DNA of 64,000 bases from Comamonadaceae bacterium 2PF. GTDB lineage: Bacteria > Pseudomonadota > Gammaproteobacteria > Burkholderiales > Burkholderiaceae_C. Below are positions 34,074-43,755 of this stretch, one piece after another. The notes beneath the pieces are model-generated. The model saw nothing but the letters and a program-made list of their open reading frames with translations, made no database searches and was not told the origin of the DNA. The stretch is from the NCBI GenBank assembly GCA_005502875.1, contig SCMV01000003.1, positions 62,001 to 126,000 on the forward strand, read 5' to 3'. The position numbers and the translations under genes were made by a program. Position 1 is the stretch's first letter. Every line of letters starts with the position of its first letter.

Positions 34074-34952
34074 TTGGTCCGCATTGAACTGTCCATCGAC
34101 CTGATCTACGAGGTCGCAGCCCCCGGGGCAGATTTCGTCTTCAACATCCACGGCGCGCACACCCGCTGCCAGGTTGTCCGCAGCGAACGGCTGGACATCA
34201 GCCAGCCTGTGTTGCCCCTGGTCTTCACCGACCCCGTCAGCCTCAACCGCTACCTGCGCCTGAGCGCCTGGGCCGGCCCCCTGAAGGTCAGCTACCACGC
34301 GGTGGTCGACCTGCACCACCACCTTTGCGCCCCTGAGCTCATCGCCGAGACCCCGGTCTCGCGCCTTCCCACCGAGGTGCTGAGCTACATCTACCCCAGT
34401 CGCTATTGCCAAAGCGACCTGCTCGGACCCTTGGTGATGGCCGAGTTCGGCAACCTGCCGCAGGGCTACAGCCGCGTGGTCGCCATCCAGGACTGGGTGC
34501 GCCGCCGGGTGAAGTTCGAGGGCAACACGACCACCAGCGCCACCTCGGCCATCGACACGCTCAACGAAGGCCGGGGCGTGTGCCGCGACTTCGCCCACCT
34601 GATGATCGCGCTGTGCCGCGCGCTGAACATCCCGGCGCGCTTTGCCACCGGCATCGACTTCGGCGCCGATCCGGCGCTGGGCCCCACCGACTTCCATGCC
34701 TACGTCGAGGTCTTCCTGGGTGGGCGCTGGTACATCTTCGACCCGTCGGGCACCGCCATCCCCATGGGCTTCGTGCGATTCGGCACAGGGCGCGACGCCG
34801 CCGACGTGTCGTTTGCCACCATCTTCGGCTCGGTGCAGTCGCAGCCGCCGCTGATCCGCGTGCAGGCATTGCAGGATGCGCAAGGCCTGAGCGAAATGCC
34901 GCGCCACCGCGTTGAGGCCATCTCCACCGACGCCCCCGTTCACTGGGGTTGA
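34074..34952 (+). CDS. Transglutaminase-like protein
   Basis: 292 residues from a TTG codon preceded by GGAG at 34064. The sequence LVRIELSIDLIYEV matches the family opening; an ATG 60 bases upstream would add a non-conserved stretch. The N-terminal beta domain is followed by a transglutaminase core with the catalytic Cys in GRGVCRDFAHL, His in TDFHAYVEVFL and Asp in WYIFDPSG. Such proteins are usually peptidases or amidases in bacteria. Neighbours give no clear pathway. Confidence 0.88.
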   Translation: MVRIELSIDLIYEVAAPGADFVFNIHGAHTRCQVVRSERLDISQPVLPLVFTDPVSLNRYLRLSAWAGPLKVSYHAVVDLHHHLCAPELIAETPVSRLPTEVLSYIYPSRYCQSDLLGPLVMAEFGNLPQGYSRVVAIQDWVRRRVKFEGNTTTSATSAIDTLNEGRGVCRDFAHLMIALCRALNIPARFATGIDFGADPALGPTDFHAYVEVFLGGRWYIFDPSGTAIPMGFVRFGTGRDAADVSFATIFGSVQSQPPLIRVQALQDAQGLSEMPRHRVEAISTDAPVHWG

Positions 34953-34998
34953 ATCGCGCCGGGTGCCCCGTTTCGGGCCGGATCCCGGATAATCCGGC

Positions 34999-36450
34999 AT
35001 GAACCATCCATCTTCGCCGGCCAACCCGGCGACCTCGGCGTCCGCCAACCAGGCCACGCCCGCCGCCGTCAGCGGCCCTTCCTTCTCGCAACTGCCTTTG
35101 TCCGAGGCCATGCAGGCGAACCTGCAGACCCTGGGCTACCTGGCGATGACGCCCATCCAGGCCGCCAGTTTGCCGCTGGCGCTCGCGGGCAAGGACCTCA
35201 TCGCCCAGGCCAAGACCGGCAGCGGCAAGACCGTGGCCTTCGGCCTGCCCCTGCTGACCTCGCTGAACCCGCGTCGCTTTGCCGTGCAGGCGCTGGTGCT
35301 GTGCCCCACGCGCGAACTCGCCGACCAGGTCACCACCGAGATCCGCCGCCTGGCGCGCGCCGAAGACAACATCAAGGTCGTGACCCTGTGCGGCGGCAGC
35401 CCCATCCGCCCTCAGCTCGCCAGCCTGGAACACGGCGCGCACATCATCGTCGGCACGCCGGGCCGGGTGCTCGACCACCTCGCGCGCGAAACGCTCAACC
35501 TCGAAGCCCTGCAGACCCTGGTGCTCGACGAGGCCGACCGCATGCTGGACATGGGCTTTGCCGACGACATCGCGCAGGTGGTGGCGCAGGCGCCCAAGCA
35601 GCGCCAGACGCTGCTGTTCTCAGCCACCTACCCCGAAGGCGTGGACAAGCTGGCGCGCCGCTTCATGCGCGATCCGCAAGAGGTCAAGCTGGCCGAGCGG
35701 CACGACACCAGCCGCATTCGTCAGCGCTTTTATGAAGTCAAGGAGGCCGAGCGACTGCACGCCGTGGGCCTGCTGCTCGACCACTTCCGCCCGGCCAGCA
35801 CCATCGCGTTTTGCAACACCAAGCAGCAGTGCCGCGACCTGGTGGAGGTGCTGCAGGCGCAAGGCATCGTGGCGCTCGAGTTGCATGGCGACCTCGACCA
35901 GCGCGATCGCGACCAGGTGCTGGTGCGCTTTGCCAACGGCAGCTGCAGCGTGCTGGTGGCCACCGACGTGGCCGCGCGCGGCCTGGACATCGCCCAGCTC
36001 GAAGCCGTCATCAACGTCGACATCACGCCCGATGTCGAGGTGCACACCCACCGCGTGGGCCGCACCGGCCGCGCGGGCGAGTCGGGCTGGGCCTTCAGCC
36101 TGGCCAGCATGGACGAGATGGGCCGCGTGGGCCGCATCGATCAGATGCAAGGCCGCGCCAGCGAATGGCACCCCTTGAGCGAGCTCACCCCATCACCTGA
36201 GCGCGAGCCGCTGCGCCCGCCACGCGTGACGATCCAGATCCTCGGTGGTCGCAAGGAAAAGATCCGCCCTGGCGACGTGCTGGGTGCGCTGACCAAAGAC
36301 CTCGGCTTCGATGGCGCCAAGATCGGCAAGATCAACGTCAACGAGTTCTCGACCTACGTGGCGGTGGACCGCGACATCGCCGACAAGGCCTTGAAGGGCC
36401 TGCAAGGCGGCAAGGTCAAGGGCAAGTCCGTGAAGGTGAGGGCGCTGTGA
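34999..36450 (+). CDS. dbpA: DEAD-box RNA helicase DbpA
   Basis: 483 residues. Q-motif, Walker A AKTGSGKT, DEAD box (VLDEADRMLD), SAT, and motifs V-VI (RGLDIAQ, HRVGRTGRAG) are all present. The C-terminal domain (about 405-483, VTIQILGGRKEKIRPGDVLG...) is the DbpA RNA-binding domain that recognises 23S rRNA hairpin 92 during 50S assembly. The next helicase gene starts with GTG inside its last codons. Confidence 0.95.
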   Translation: MNHPSSPANPATSASANQATPAAVSGPSFSQLPLSEAMQANLQTLGYLAMTPIQAASLPLALAGKDLIAQAKTGSGKTVAFGLPLLTSLNPRRFAVQALVLCPTRELADQVTTEIRRLARAEDNIKVVTLCGGSPIRPQLASLEHGAHIIVGTPGRVLDHLARETLNLEALQTLVLDEADRMLDMGFADDIAQVVAQAPKQRQTLLFSATYPEGVDKLARRFMRDPQEVKLAERHDTSRIRQRFYEVKEAERLHAVGLLLDHFRPASTIAFCNTKQQCRDLVEVLQAQGIVALELHGDLDQRDRDQVLVRFANGSCSVLVATDVAARGLDIAQLEAVINVDITPDVEVHTHRVGRTGRAGESGWAFSLASMDEMGRVGRIDQMQGRASEWHPLSELTPSPEREPLRPPRVTIQILGGRKEKIRPGDVLGALTKDLGFDGAKIGKINVNEFSTYVAVDRDIADKALKGLQGGKVKGKSVKVRAL

Positions 36451-37916
36451 GCGAGGTCCCCAACATCCCCCACGAACCGCAGTCGCCTGAAGTGCCGGAG
36501 GCACCCGAGGTGGCCCATGCGACCACGGCGGTCGAGGACTCAGCCGCGCCCGCCGTCACCTTCGCCGCGCTCGGCCTGTCTGGCTCGCTGCTGCAAAGCC
36601 TGTCCGATGCCGAGCTGGAAGAGCCCACCCCTGTGCAGGCCGACGCCATCCCGCCCGCGCTGGCTGGCCGCGACGTGCTGGCGCTTGCACAGACCGGATC
36701 GGGCAAGACCCTGGCATACGTGTTGCCCTTGCTGCAGCAGGTCGAAGCGGCGTTCCAGCGCCAGGAACGCGCGCGCGCGCAGGGTGCCGGTCCAGGCGAT
36801 CGAGGCGGTCCGACTTCGGCCGCACGCGCACCTCGGCAGGCCGCTTTGCATGCGCCCAAGCCCGAACGCCGTCCCACGCTCGCCCTGGTCCTCGTGCCCA
36901 CGCGCGAGCTGGCCCTGCAGGTCGGCGAAACCCTGCGCGACATGTCGGAGCACCTGCAGGCGCCGCTGCGCTGGGGCTGCGTGTTCGGTGGCGTCTCCAT
37001 CAACACGCAGATGCTGGCCTTGCGCGGTGGCGCCGACATCGTGGTGGCCACGCCGGGCCGCCTGCTCGACCTCATCGAGCACAACGCCCTGAGCCTGGAC
37101 GGCGTGCAGACCCTGGTGCTCGACGAGGCCGACCGCCTGCTCGACAAGGGCTTCGAAGAAGAGCTCGCGCGCGTGCTGGCCCTGCTGCCCAAGCGGCGTC
37201 AGCACTTGCTGTGCTCGGCCACCTTCGCGCCCAGCGTGCAAGCGCTGGCCGAGCAACTGCTGCGCGAGCCCGTGCGCATCGACCTTCGCGCCGAGGCGGT
37301 GTCCGTGCCCGACATCCAGCAGCGCGCCATCCAGGTCGACGCGGCCCAGCGCACGCCGCTGCTGCGCCACCTGCTCAAGCAGGAAGGCTGGCGGCAGGTG
37401 CTGGTGTTCGTGGCCACGCGCCATGCCTGCGACGTGGTCGCGCACAAGCTGCAAAAGCACGGCGTCAAGGCCGCGGCCTTCCACGCCGACGCCAGCCAGG
37501 GCGCGCGCCGCGAGGTGCTGCGCGCCTTCAAGGCCGGCGAGCTGCAGGTGGTCGTGGCCACCGACCTGGCCGCACGCGGCCTGCACGTGGACGCGCTGCC
37601 AGCCGTGGTCAACCACGACCTGCCGCGCTCGCCCGACGACCACATCCACCGAATCGGCCGCACCGCGCGCGCCGGCCACAGCGGTGTGGCGGTCAGCTTC
37701 GTCAACGCCGACAACGAGGCGCACTTTCGCCTGATCGAAAAGCGCCAGGGCCTGCGCGTGCCGCGTGAGCAGGTGCCGGGCTTCGAGATGAAGCAGACCG
37801 AGCCCGAGAACCGCAACCCGCTGACCGACCCGCAGGGCACCGGCGGCATCAAGGGCAAGCGCAAGAGCAAGAAGGACAAGCTGCGCGAGGCGGCGTCCAG
37901 AGGGGCCGGTAGCTGA
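36447..37916 (+). CDS. DEAD-box RNA helicase, RhlE-like
   Basis: 489 residues from a GTG that overlaps the dbpA stop by four bases. Motifs: AQTGSGKT, an Arg/Gly-rich insertion (about residues 100-140), PTRELALQ, DEADRLLD, SATFAP, RGLHVDAL and HRIGRTARAG. The basic tail (KGKRKSKKDK) fits RhlE-type helicases. Translational coupling to dbpA suggests linked roles in ribosome assembly or RNA turnover. No dedicated RNA-binding domain is seen. Confidence 0.92.
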   Translation: MSEVPNIPHEPQSPEVPEAPEVAHATTAVEDSAAPAVTFAALGLSGSLLQSLSDAELEEPTPVQADAIPPALAGRDVLALAQTGSGKTLAYVLPLLQQVEAAFQRQERARAQGAGPGDRGGPTSAARAPRQAALHAPKPERRPTLALVLVPTRELALQVGETLRDMSEHLQAPLRWGCVFGGVSINTQMLALRGGADIVVATPGRLLDLIEHNALSLDGVQTLVLDEADRLLDKGFEEELARVLALLPKRRQHLLCSATFAPSVQALAEQLLREPVRIDLRAEAVSVPDIQQRAIQVDAAQRTPLLRHLLKQEGWRQVLVFVATRHACDVVAHKLQKHGVKAAAFHADASQGARREVLRAFKAGELQVVVATDLAARGLHVDALPAVVNHDLPRSPDDHIHRIGRTARAGHSGVAVSFVNADNEAHFRLIEKRQGLRVPREQVPGFEMKQTEPENRNPLTDPQGTGGIKGKRKSKKDKLREAASRGAGS

Positions 37917-38037
37917 GCCCAGGGCGAGATTCCAGCTCACGAAAACGCCCAACCAAGGGGGCAAAGAGACCAAGAGCCACCGTTAGCATCCGCGCCAGCC
38001 GTCAGGTGTTCAAGCAAAACGGCAAGGGAGCAAGAGG

Positions 38038-39615
38038 ATGTTCAAGGTGACATGGGCGCGGTGCGCCCTGCTGGCTTTTTGTGTTGGCCTTTCGGCCTGT
38101 GGTGGAGGCGGCGGCGGTGATCCGGCGCCACCGAGCTCCGAAGTCCCCACGCCGCAACCGCAACCACAGTCGGCATCCGTCGCGGTCAGATCGTTGGCCA
38201 CCGATGCGTTCATCCTGGCGCTCCAGTCACCCTCCACGACGTCCAGTTTCCAACAGCATGGACAGCGCTTGTGGCTGGCCCAAGGGGCAGCGAGGTCCGC
38301 GTCCATCGTTTCTCGCGAACTTGGCACGCAGGGGTGGTTGCCTGCGAGGGCATGGATGACGTCTTCCGCGTGGCAGCCAGACATGATCCGGATGTTCTTT
38401 GCAGGTGACCACGTGGCAGCGACCTGGGAGCACGAGGACAACACGCTGGCAGGTAGCGCTCCCACAGTGGCCCGGGTGATCGGCCCAGGGACAGACTCTG
38501 GCGAACAAATTGCTCCGGTGAGCGCCTCGACCACCTTCAACAACATCGCGTTGTCGCCTTCGGGGTTGCTTCGAGTGGCCGCGACAAACCCCCAGACCGG
38601 GACGTGGGTCTTGAACGCGGGACAGTGGCAGTCGGCGACCGCGGGTGGCATCGCGCACCTCTCCATCGATTTCTGGGACGAGGCCGGAAACGGCAGTGCT
38701 TTGAAGTCTGTGAACACACCTTCGGGTGAGCAACTTCGGCTGATGTCATTCGACGCTGAGCAAGGGGTTGTCCTGGACACGCGAGCCTTCGCCAACGACC
38801 CGGATTGGGTGCCAACCGGAGAGGCCATGGCCGCCAAGTTGCCCAACGGCAAGTTGCTCGCCGTGGCGCGATTGCAGTCGCGTTTCTCGCACTACGCACG
38901 GGCCATCGCGGTCAGCGAGTTCGACGGCAATGCGTGGTCCCCTTCGGTCCACGTCGTGGAGTCGGATCTGCCGTCAGCGACCCATTGGCAAATCCTGGTG
39001 GACACCAACCAGGCTGGGCACGTCGCCTTGGCCTGGGGTGACAACCGACAGGTTTTCGCAGCTCTGCGCTCGCCGGCCGGACAATGGAGCAGCGCTCAGC
39101 AAGTCCTGTACCTGTATCGCGCAGGTGCGGCTTACAACGACATCACTTTCATTGAAGACCTGTTCCTGAAGTTGACCCCCGATGGGCGAGCCGTGCTGCT
39201 CGGCACCCTGGATGGTTCGGGACGGGTCGCGGATGCAGATCCGCGCTTGTTTGTGACCAGCACCCCTGACGGGGCATCCTGGAGCCCTGTGATCATGGCG
39301 ACCTTGGCGGGCAAGCGGGTGGTGGGGCTGGCCGTGCAGGCCAGTGAGACGGTCTCGGAGGTCGGCGTGCTGGCCTTTGTGGAGCGAGACGGCATCTTCG
39401 ACACTTACCTGGCCAGGACGGCGGGGTTGTCTTGGACGGAGCACCTGCTTCAGGCCAACAAGCGACATCGACATTTCCCGTGGGGGCTGCGCAATGGCAT
39501 TTTCTTGCCGGACAACCGCCATGTGGCGCACAGTGCCGAAAGGGGCTGGGAGGCGTTTTGGCGGGTGGAGTACGAGTCTTCTGGCTCCGAAGTGTTCACC
39601 GCGCAGGTTCGGTGA
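38038..39615 (+). CDS. Large lipoprotein of unknown function
   Basis: 525 residues. Lipobox GLSACG with lipidated Cys at residue 21, followed by a poly-Gly and Pro/Gln-rich linker typical of outer-membrane lipoproteins. The mature part has repeated blades with WSP/WSSAQ and ASWSPV-like motifs, suggesting a beta-propeller of exo-alpha-sialidase or BNR type. Codon use is less GC-rich than the flanks. No catalytic motif identified. It stands alone, convergent with the MFS gene. Confidence 0.8.
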   Translation: MFKVTWARCALLAFCVGLSACGGGGGGDPAPPSSEVPTPQPQPQSASVAVRSLATDAFILALQSPSTTSSFQQHGQRLWLAQGAARSASIVSRELGTQGWLPARAWMTSSAWQPDMIRMFFAGDHVAATWEHEDNTLAGSAPTVARVIGPGTDSGEQIAPVSASTTFNNIALSPSGLLRVAATNPQTGTWVLNAGQWQSATAGGIAHLSIDFWDEAGNGSALKSVNTPSGEQLRLMSFDAEQGVVLDTRAFANDPDWVPTGEAMAAKLPNGKLLAVARLQSRFSHYARAIAVSEFDGNAWSPSVHVVESDLPSATHWQILVDTNQAGHVALAWGDNRQVFAALRSPAGQWSSAQQVLYLYRAGAAYNDITFIEDLFLKLTPDGRAVLLGTLDGSGRVADADPRLFVTSTPDGASWSPVIMATLAGKRVVGLAVQASETVSEVGVLAFVERDGIFDTYLARTAGLSWTEHLLQANKRHRHFPWGLRNGIFLPDNRHVAHSAERGWEAFWRVEYESSGSEVFTAQVR

Positions 39616-39666
39616 TTGATCTTGGCGGTGATGGGGCCTGTCATCGCCAGGCCGATGCACGCGCCC

Positions 39667-41085
39667 TCATGCTCTAGGCTTCGTCTGCACCGCCAGGCAC
39701 AGCAGGGCCGCCAGGCAGGCCAGGCCCGCATGGGTCCAGGACAGGCGCTGGAACGCGGCCAGCTGCAAGGTGCTGCCACCCAGCAGGACCACGGTGAGGG
39801 CCACCCCCACCACGCTGCCGAACTGGCGCATGGCCTGGTTGACGGCACTGCCCGCGCCGAAGTGGGCCGGCCCCAGGCTGGCCACCGCCGCACCAGACAG
39901 CGAGGGCAGCGCCAGGCCCACGCCGATGCCCGTGAGCAACTGAGCGGGCAGCCAGTGCAGCAGGTAGTTGGGTTGCAGGCCAGGCACGGTGGCCTGCCAG
40001 ACCCCGCCGATGGCCATGAGCAGGCAGCCTCCGACCAGCACCGGCCGGTGGCCTGCGCGCGCCGCGATGCGCCCGGCCAGCATCGCCACGGGGATCACCA
40101 TCAGCGGCCCTGGCGTGATGGCCAGCCCGGCCAGTGGCAGGCTGTAGTGCCAGATCCCCGTCATGAAGAAAAAGAAGCCGAAGAACATCATCGAGAAAGC
40201 GATGCCGAAGACCAGGGTGGCCAGGTTCACGGCGCTGTAGCTGCGGTTGGCAAACAGCGACAGGTCGAGCGCTGGCGCCGGGTGGTGTCGAGCCCAGGCC
40301 ACGAAGGCCAGCAACGCGGTGGCACCGCTCACGGCAGCCAGCCACACCTGCGGTTGATGCCAGGCATGGCTTTCGGTGGCCACCACGCCAGCGGTGAGGC
40401 CGCCCATGCCCAGCACCAGCAGGCCCACGCCGACCTGGTCGATCCGTCCCGTCCCACCCAGGCCAGGCGCGTCGGCTGACAGGTGGTGGCGGGCCCGCCA
40501 GATGGCCCACAGCGCTGGCGGCACGTTGATGAAGAAGGCCCAACGCCAGCCCAGTGTGTCGACCAGCAGCGAGCCCAGGCTGGGCCCCACCGCCGCGGCC
40601 AGCCCGCCCACCGCGCCCCACAGGCTCACGGCCACCGCCCGGCGTGACGCAGGGAAGGCCCCCAGGACGATGGACAAGGAAGCGGGGGTTAGCACGGCCG
40701 CGCCCACGGCTTGCACGGCGCGCGCGGCCACCAATGCGGTCACGTCGGTGGCCAGCCCGCAGGCCAGCGACGCCAGCATGAACAGGCCCGTGCCGACGAC
40801 GAACATGCGGCGCCTGCCGTGCGTGTCGGCCAGTCGTCCGGCCGGCACCAGCAGCGCGGCATAGACCACGGTGTAGGCGTTGAGCACCCAGGACAGCTCG
40901 GCGGCCGAGCTGCCCTCGAAGCTGTGCCTGAGCGCGGAAAAGGCCGCGAACAGCACCGTGGCATCCACGGACACCAGGAACACCGCGATGCAGGCCGTGA
41001 AGAACATGGGCCAGGGCGATGCATCGGTGGCCGTGTGCACCGAATTGGTGGACGGGGACGAGGCGGGTGTCAAAGGGGCGGCCAT
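39667..41085 (-). CDS. MFS drug/solute transporter, DHA2 (14-TMS) type
   Basis: 472 residues with 14 predicted membrane segments. Motif A-like LVPAGRLADTHGRRR lies between TM2 and TM3, and the antiporter motif C-like region GAAVLTPASLSIVLGAFP follows. This is the EmrB/QacA layout. It lies 60 bases downstream of a thiolase gene on the same strand and belongs to a probable tetR-thiolase-MFS operon, so export or import of an acyl-related compound is possible but unproven. Confidence 0.9.
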   Translation of the reverse strand: MAAPLTPASSPSTNSVHTATDASPWPMFFTACIAVFLVSVDATVLFAAFSALRHSFEGSSAAELSWVLNAYTVVYAALLVPAGRLADTHGRRRMFVVGTGLFMLASLACGLATDVTALVAARAVQAVGAAVLTPASLSIVLGAFPASRRAVAVSLWGAVGGLAAAVGPSLGSLLVDTLGWRWAFFINVPPALWAIWRARHHLSADAPGLGGTGRIDQVGVGLLVLGMGGLTAGVVATESHAWHQPQVWLAAVSGATALLAFVAWARHHPAPALDLSLFANRSYSAVNLATLVFGIAFSMMFFGFFFFMTGIWHYSLPLAGLAITPGPLMVIPVAMLAGRIAARAGHRPVLVGGCLLMAIGGVWQATVPGLQPNYLLHWLPAQLLTGIGVGLALPSLSGAAVASLGPAHFGAGSAVNQAMRQFGSVVGVALTVVLLGGSTLQLAAFQRLSWTHAGLACLAALLCLAVQTKPRA

Positions 41086-41145
41086 GTTTGGGGTTCCTGG
41101 TTCCTGATCGGGCTGCGGGAGGCTCGTCGCGAGACGCTCACCAGG

Positions 41146-42285
41146 TCAACCCATGTTCTCGAGCACGGTGGCCACACCTTGGCCGCCGCCGATGCACTGT
41201 GTGGCCAGCGCGTAGCGGCCCTTCGTGCGTTGCAGCAGCGCTGCGGCCTTGCCAGTGATGCGAGCCCCCGTTGCACCCAGCGGGTGCCCGATGGCCAGGC
41301 CGCCGCCATCGAGGTTGACGGTCTCGGGGCGCAGGCCCAGCTCGCGGATGCAAGCCAGCGCCTGGGACGAGAAGGCCTCGTTGATCTCGACCACGTCGAG
41401 GTCGGCCGCTGTCAGGCCAGCGCGCGCCAGGGCCGTGCGGGTGGCCGGCACCGGCCCGATGCCCATGACGTCCGGGTCGACACCGGCCGACGCGCACGAC
41501 ACGATGCGCGCCAGCGGCTTGAGCCCGTGGCGCCGCGCGAAGTCCTCGTGCACGACCATGACGGCCGCGGCCCCATCGGTCAGCGGCGACGAGGTGCCGG
41601 CCGTCACCACGCCATCGGGGCGGAAAGCAGGCTTGAGCGAGGCCAGCGCCTCCAGCGTGGTCTGCGGGCGGATGCAGCCGTCTTCGCGCACCACTTCGCC
41701 AGTGGGCGTCGTCACCGGCACGATTTCGTCGCTCAACAGGCCGTTGGCGCGGGCGGCCGCGGCCTTGTGGTGCGAGGCCAGCGCCAGTGCCTCCTGGTCG
41801 GCACGGCTGACGGTCCAGCGTTCGGCCACGTTTTCTGCCGTCTGGCCCATGGGCATGTACAGGTCGGTGCCCGCTTCCACCAAGCCCGGGTGCGGATCGA
41901 AGGTGAGGCCGCCTTGCGGCACCATCGTCATCGACTCGACCCCGGCGCAGACATAGGCCTCGCCAATGCCGGCTTCGATCTGTGCGGCCGCCAGGTGCAC
42001 CGCCGTCATCGACGAGCCGCAGAAGCGGTTGACCGTCATGGCGCTGACGGTGTTGGGCAGGCCGGCCATCGAGGCCGCGATGCGGGCGATGTTGTTGCCC
42101 TGCGGCCCTTCGGGGTAGGCGCAGCCCGCGATCACGTCTTCGATGGCTTCGTGTGGCAAAGGTGCCTTGGCCAGCAAGCCACGGATGGCCGTGGCCAAAA
42201 GGTCTTCAGGGCGGGTGGTGGCCAGCGCACCCTTGCGGGCGAAATGAAAGGGGGTGCGGGCGTAAGCGACGATGACGGCTTTCAT
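41146..42285 (-). CDS. Acetyl-CoA C-acyltransferase (thiolase)
   Basis: 379 residues, normal thiolase length. Nucleophile C89 in VNRFCGSSM, the GGGLAIGHPLGATGA His motif and the C-terminal Cys in ATQCIGGGQG are all present, so it should be active in cleaving or forming beta-ketoacyl-CoA. The gene has a CTACC-N8-GGTAG operator just before its ATG that matches one in front of tetR, placing it under the same regulator. Confidence 0.94.
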   Translation of the reverse strand: MKAVIVAYARTPFHFARKGALATTRPEDLLATAIRGLLAKAPLPHEAIEDVIAGCAYPEGPQGNNIARIAASMAGLPNTVSAMTVNRFCGSSMTAVHLAAAQIEAGIGEAYVCAGVESMTMVPQGGLTFDPHPGLVEAGTDLYMPMGQTAENVAERWTVSRADQEALALASHHKAAAARANGLLSDEIVPVTTPTGEVVREDGCIRPQTTLEALASLKPAFRPDGVVTAGTSSPLTDGAAAVMVVHEDFARRHGLKPLARIVSCASAGVDPDVMGIGPVPATRTALARAGLTAADLDVVEINEAFSSQALACIRELGLRPETVNLDGGGLAIGHPLGATGARITGKAAALLQRTKGRYALATQCIGGGQGVATVLENMG

Positions 42286-42288
42286 GAT

Positions 42289-42306
42289 CTACCTTCCAGT
42301 TGGTAG
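42289..42306. promoter_or_regulatory. TetR operator in front of the thiolase gene
   Basis: CTACC-N8-GGTAG spanning 18 bp, immediately upstream of the thiolase ATG. The same half-sites and spacing recur at 42967-42984. Confidence 0.75.
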
Positions 42307-42349
42307 GTTGTCGGGCGAAAAATCACCGGCGCGAGGCCGGTCGGTTGCG

Positions 42350-42964
42350 TCACGCCTGCGGCGAAGACGCGAACTGGTTCAACAAGGGGGCGACGGAGAG
42401 GTCATAAAGCGCCAGGTCACCGTGCATGCGGGCACTCAGCAACGCGCCCTGGCAAGTGGCGTTGAAGTGGGCGGCCCATTGCTGCGGTGACATCGCGGGC
42501 GAGCCCAGCTGCCCCAATGAGGGCTGAGGCAGTTGCGTGACGCACGCCTCCAGCCAGGTCAGCTGCTGCCGGTGAAAGCGCTTGACGGTGTCCTGCAGTT
42601 CGGGCTCCAGCCCGTCCCATTCGCCCGCCGTGGCCCCGATCGGGCAGACCATGCCGCCCGCCGCCAACGCGTCACGCAGCATCTGCACATAGGCCTGCAG
42701 CTGTTGTGCTGCGGGCAGGTGGGCGATCGCGTCGGACCAGCGCTGAAACCTCTGAGCGCTGTCGTCGATCACGGCCTGGCCCACCGCCAGCTTCGAAGGG
42801 AAGTGGTGGTACAGGCTGGCCTTGCGGATGCCGATGCGGTCGGCCAGCTCCTGGAAGTTGAGTCCCAGGTAGGCGTGCGACAGCAGCAGGCGCCTGGCCG
42901 TGCGGACGATCTCGCCTCGCGTGTCGGGGCGACGGTCAGAACGGGTGGCTTGGGCGGTGCTCAT
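42350..42964 (-). CDS. TetR-family regulator
   Basis: 204 residues. The N-terminal helix-turn-helix (about 14-60) contains LLLSHAYLGLNFQELADRIGIRKASLYHHF in pieces, typical of TetR/AcrR. The C-terminal domain resembles TetR_C of the YcdC type. It is followed by the thiolase and MFS genes on the same strand. A palindromic operator straddles its own start, and a second copy precedes the thiolase gene. Confidence 0.9.
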   Translation of the reverse strand: MSTAQATRSDRRPDTRGEIVRTARRLLLSHAYLGLNFQELADRIGIRKASLYHHFPSKLAVGQAVIDDSAQRFQRWSDAIAHLPAAQQLQAYVQMLRDALAAGGMVCPIGATAGEWDGLEPELQDTVKRFHRQQLTWLEACVTQLPQPSLGQLGSPAMSPQQWAAHFNATCQGALLSARMHGDLALYDLSVAPLLNQFASSPQA

Positions 42965-42966
42965 GG

Positions 42967-42984
42967 CTACCTACTGTAAGGTAG
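42967..42984. promoter_or_regulatory. TetR operator in front of tetR
   Basis: CTACCT-ACTGTA-AGGTAG, 2 bases upstream of the tetR start codon. Shares CTACC/GGTAG half-sites with the site at 42289. Confidence 0.75.
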
Positions 42985-43018
42985 GTTTTGGGCCCTGTCA
43001 AATCAGCGCTTGGCGTGC

Positions 43019-43732
43019 TCAGGTGCCCGCGCCACCGCGCGAATACCGCAGCAACTTGCCCCGATACGGCAGGCCATCGGCCTCGGGTGTGCTCAGGGTG
43101 GTCTCGTTCAACTGGAAGCCATGCTCGCGCATGCGCCGCGTGAAGGCGGGTCGGTTGCCCCGGTTGGGGTCGACGATGATGACTTCAGCCGTGGGGCAGG
43201 CGTGCCGTTCGATGAAGCCAGCCAGGTGGCCGGGCTCGTCGCGCTCGTAGAGCACATCGCTGCCCATGATCACGCTGAAGCGGCCGTTCACCACGGGGTG
43301 CCGGTCGTGCACGCTGTCATGGGTGTGGGCGGCCCAGTCGCCGTGCCGGTACGGCAGGGGCATCAGGTCGTTGAGCTGAACGTTTTCAGCCAGGAAGCTC
43401 AGGGCCAGCGGGTGCGCGTCGGACGCGGTGACGTCGTCGCCCCGCCGATGGCAGACCAGGCTGGCCAAAGCCAGGCCGCACCCCACTTCGAGGATGCGCT
43501 CGCCCGGTGTCAAGGGCCGCGTCAGCATGTGCGCGGCCAGCTGCAGGCTCGAGGGCCACAGCACGCCAAACAGCGGCCAGTTGGCCGCTGAGAAGCCCGA
43601 AGCAGCCGCCTCCCCGTGTGGGTCGGCGTATTGCTGTCGATCGAGCAGGGATCGGATCTGGAGGTCGTTGCCACCTCGGATGGCCACGCACGACTGGTGA
43701 GTCTGGTAGCCCGGTGAGGTGGACGACGACAT
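43019..43732 (-). CDS. Methyltransferase, METTL21/nicotinamide-N-methyltransferase-like
   Basis: 237 residues. SAM-binding motif I is ILEVGCGLALASLVC, followed by the acidic strand-2 end DVTASDAHP and post-motif IMGSDVLYERDEP, the D-x-x-Y pattern of the Methyltransf_16 family that methylates lysine in proteins in eukaryotes. The bacterial substrate is unknown. It ends 54 bases from tetR and lies 23 bases downstream of an RRM gene on the same strand. Confidence 0.82.
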   Translation of the reverse strand: MSSSTSPGYQTHQSCVAIRGGNDLQIRSLLDRQQYADPHGEAAASGFSAANWPLFGVLWPSSLQLAAHMLTRPLTPGERILEVGCGLALASLVCHRRGDDVTASDAHPLALSFLAENVQLNDLMPLPYRHGDWAAHTHDSVHDRHPVVNGRFSVIMGSDVLYERDEPGHLAGFIERHACPTAEVIIVDPNRGNRPAFTRRMREHGFQLNETTLSTPEADGLPYRGKLLRYSRGGAGT

Positions 43733-43755
43733 CCTCAGATCGATCCGGGGGGCGA

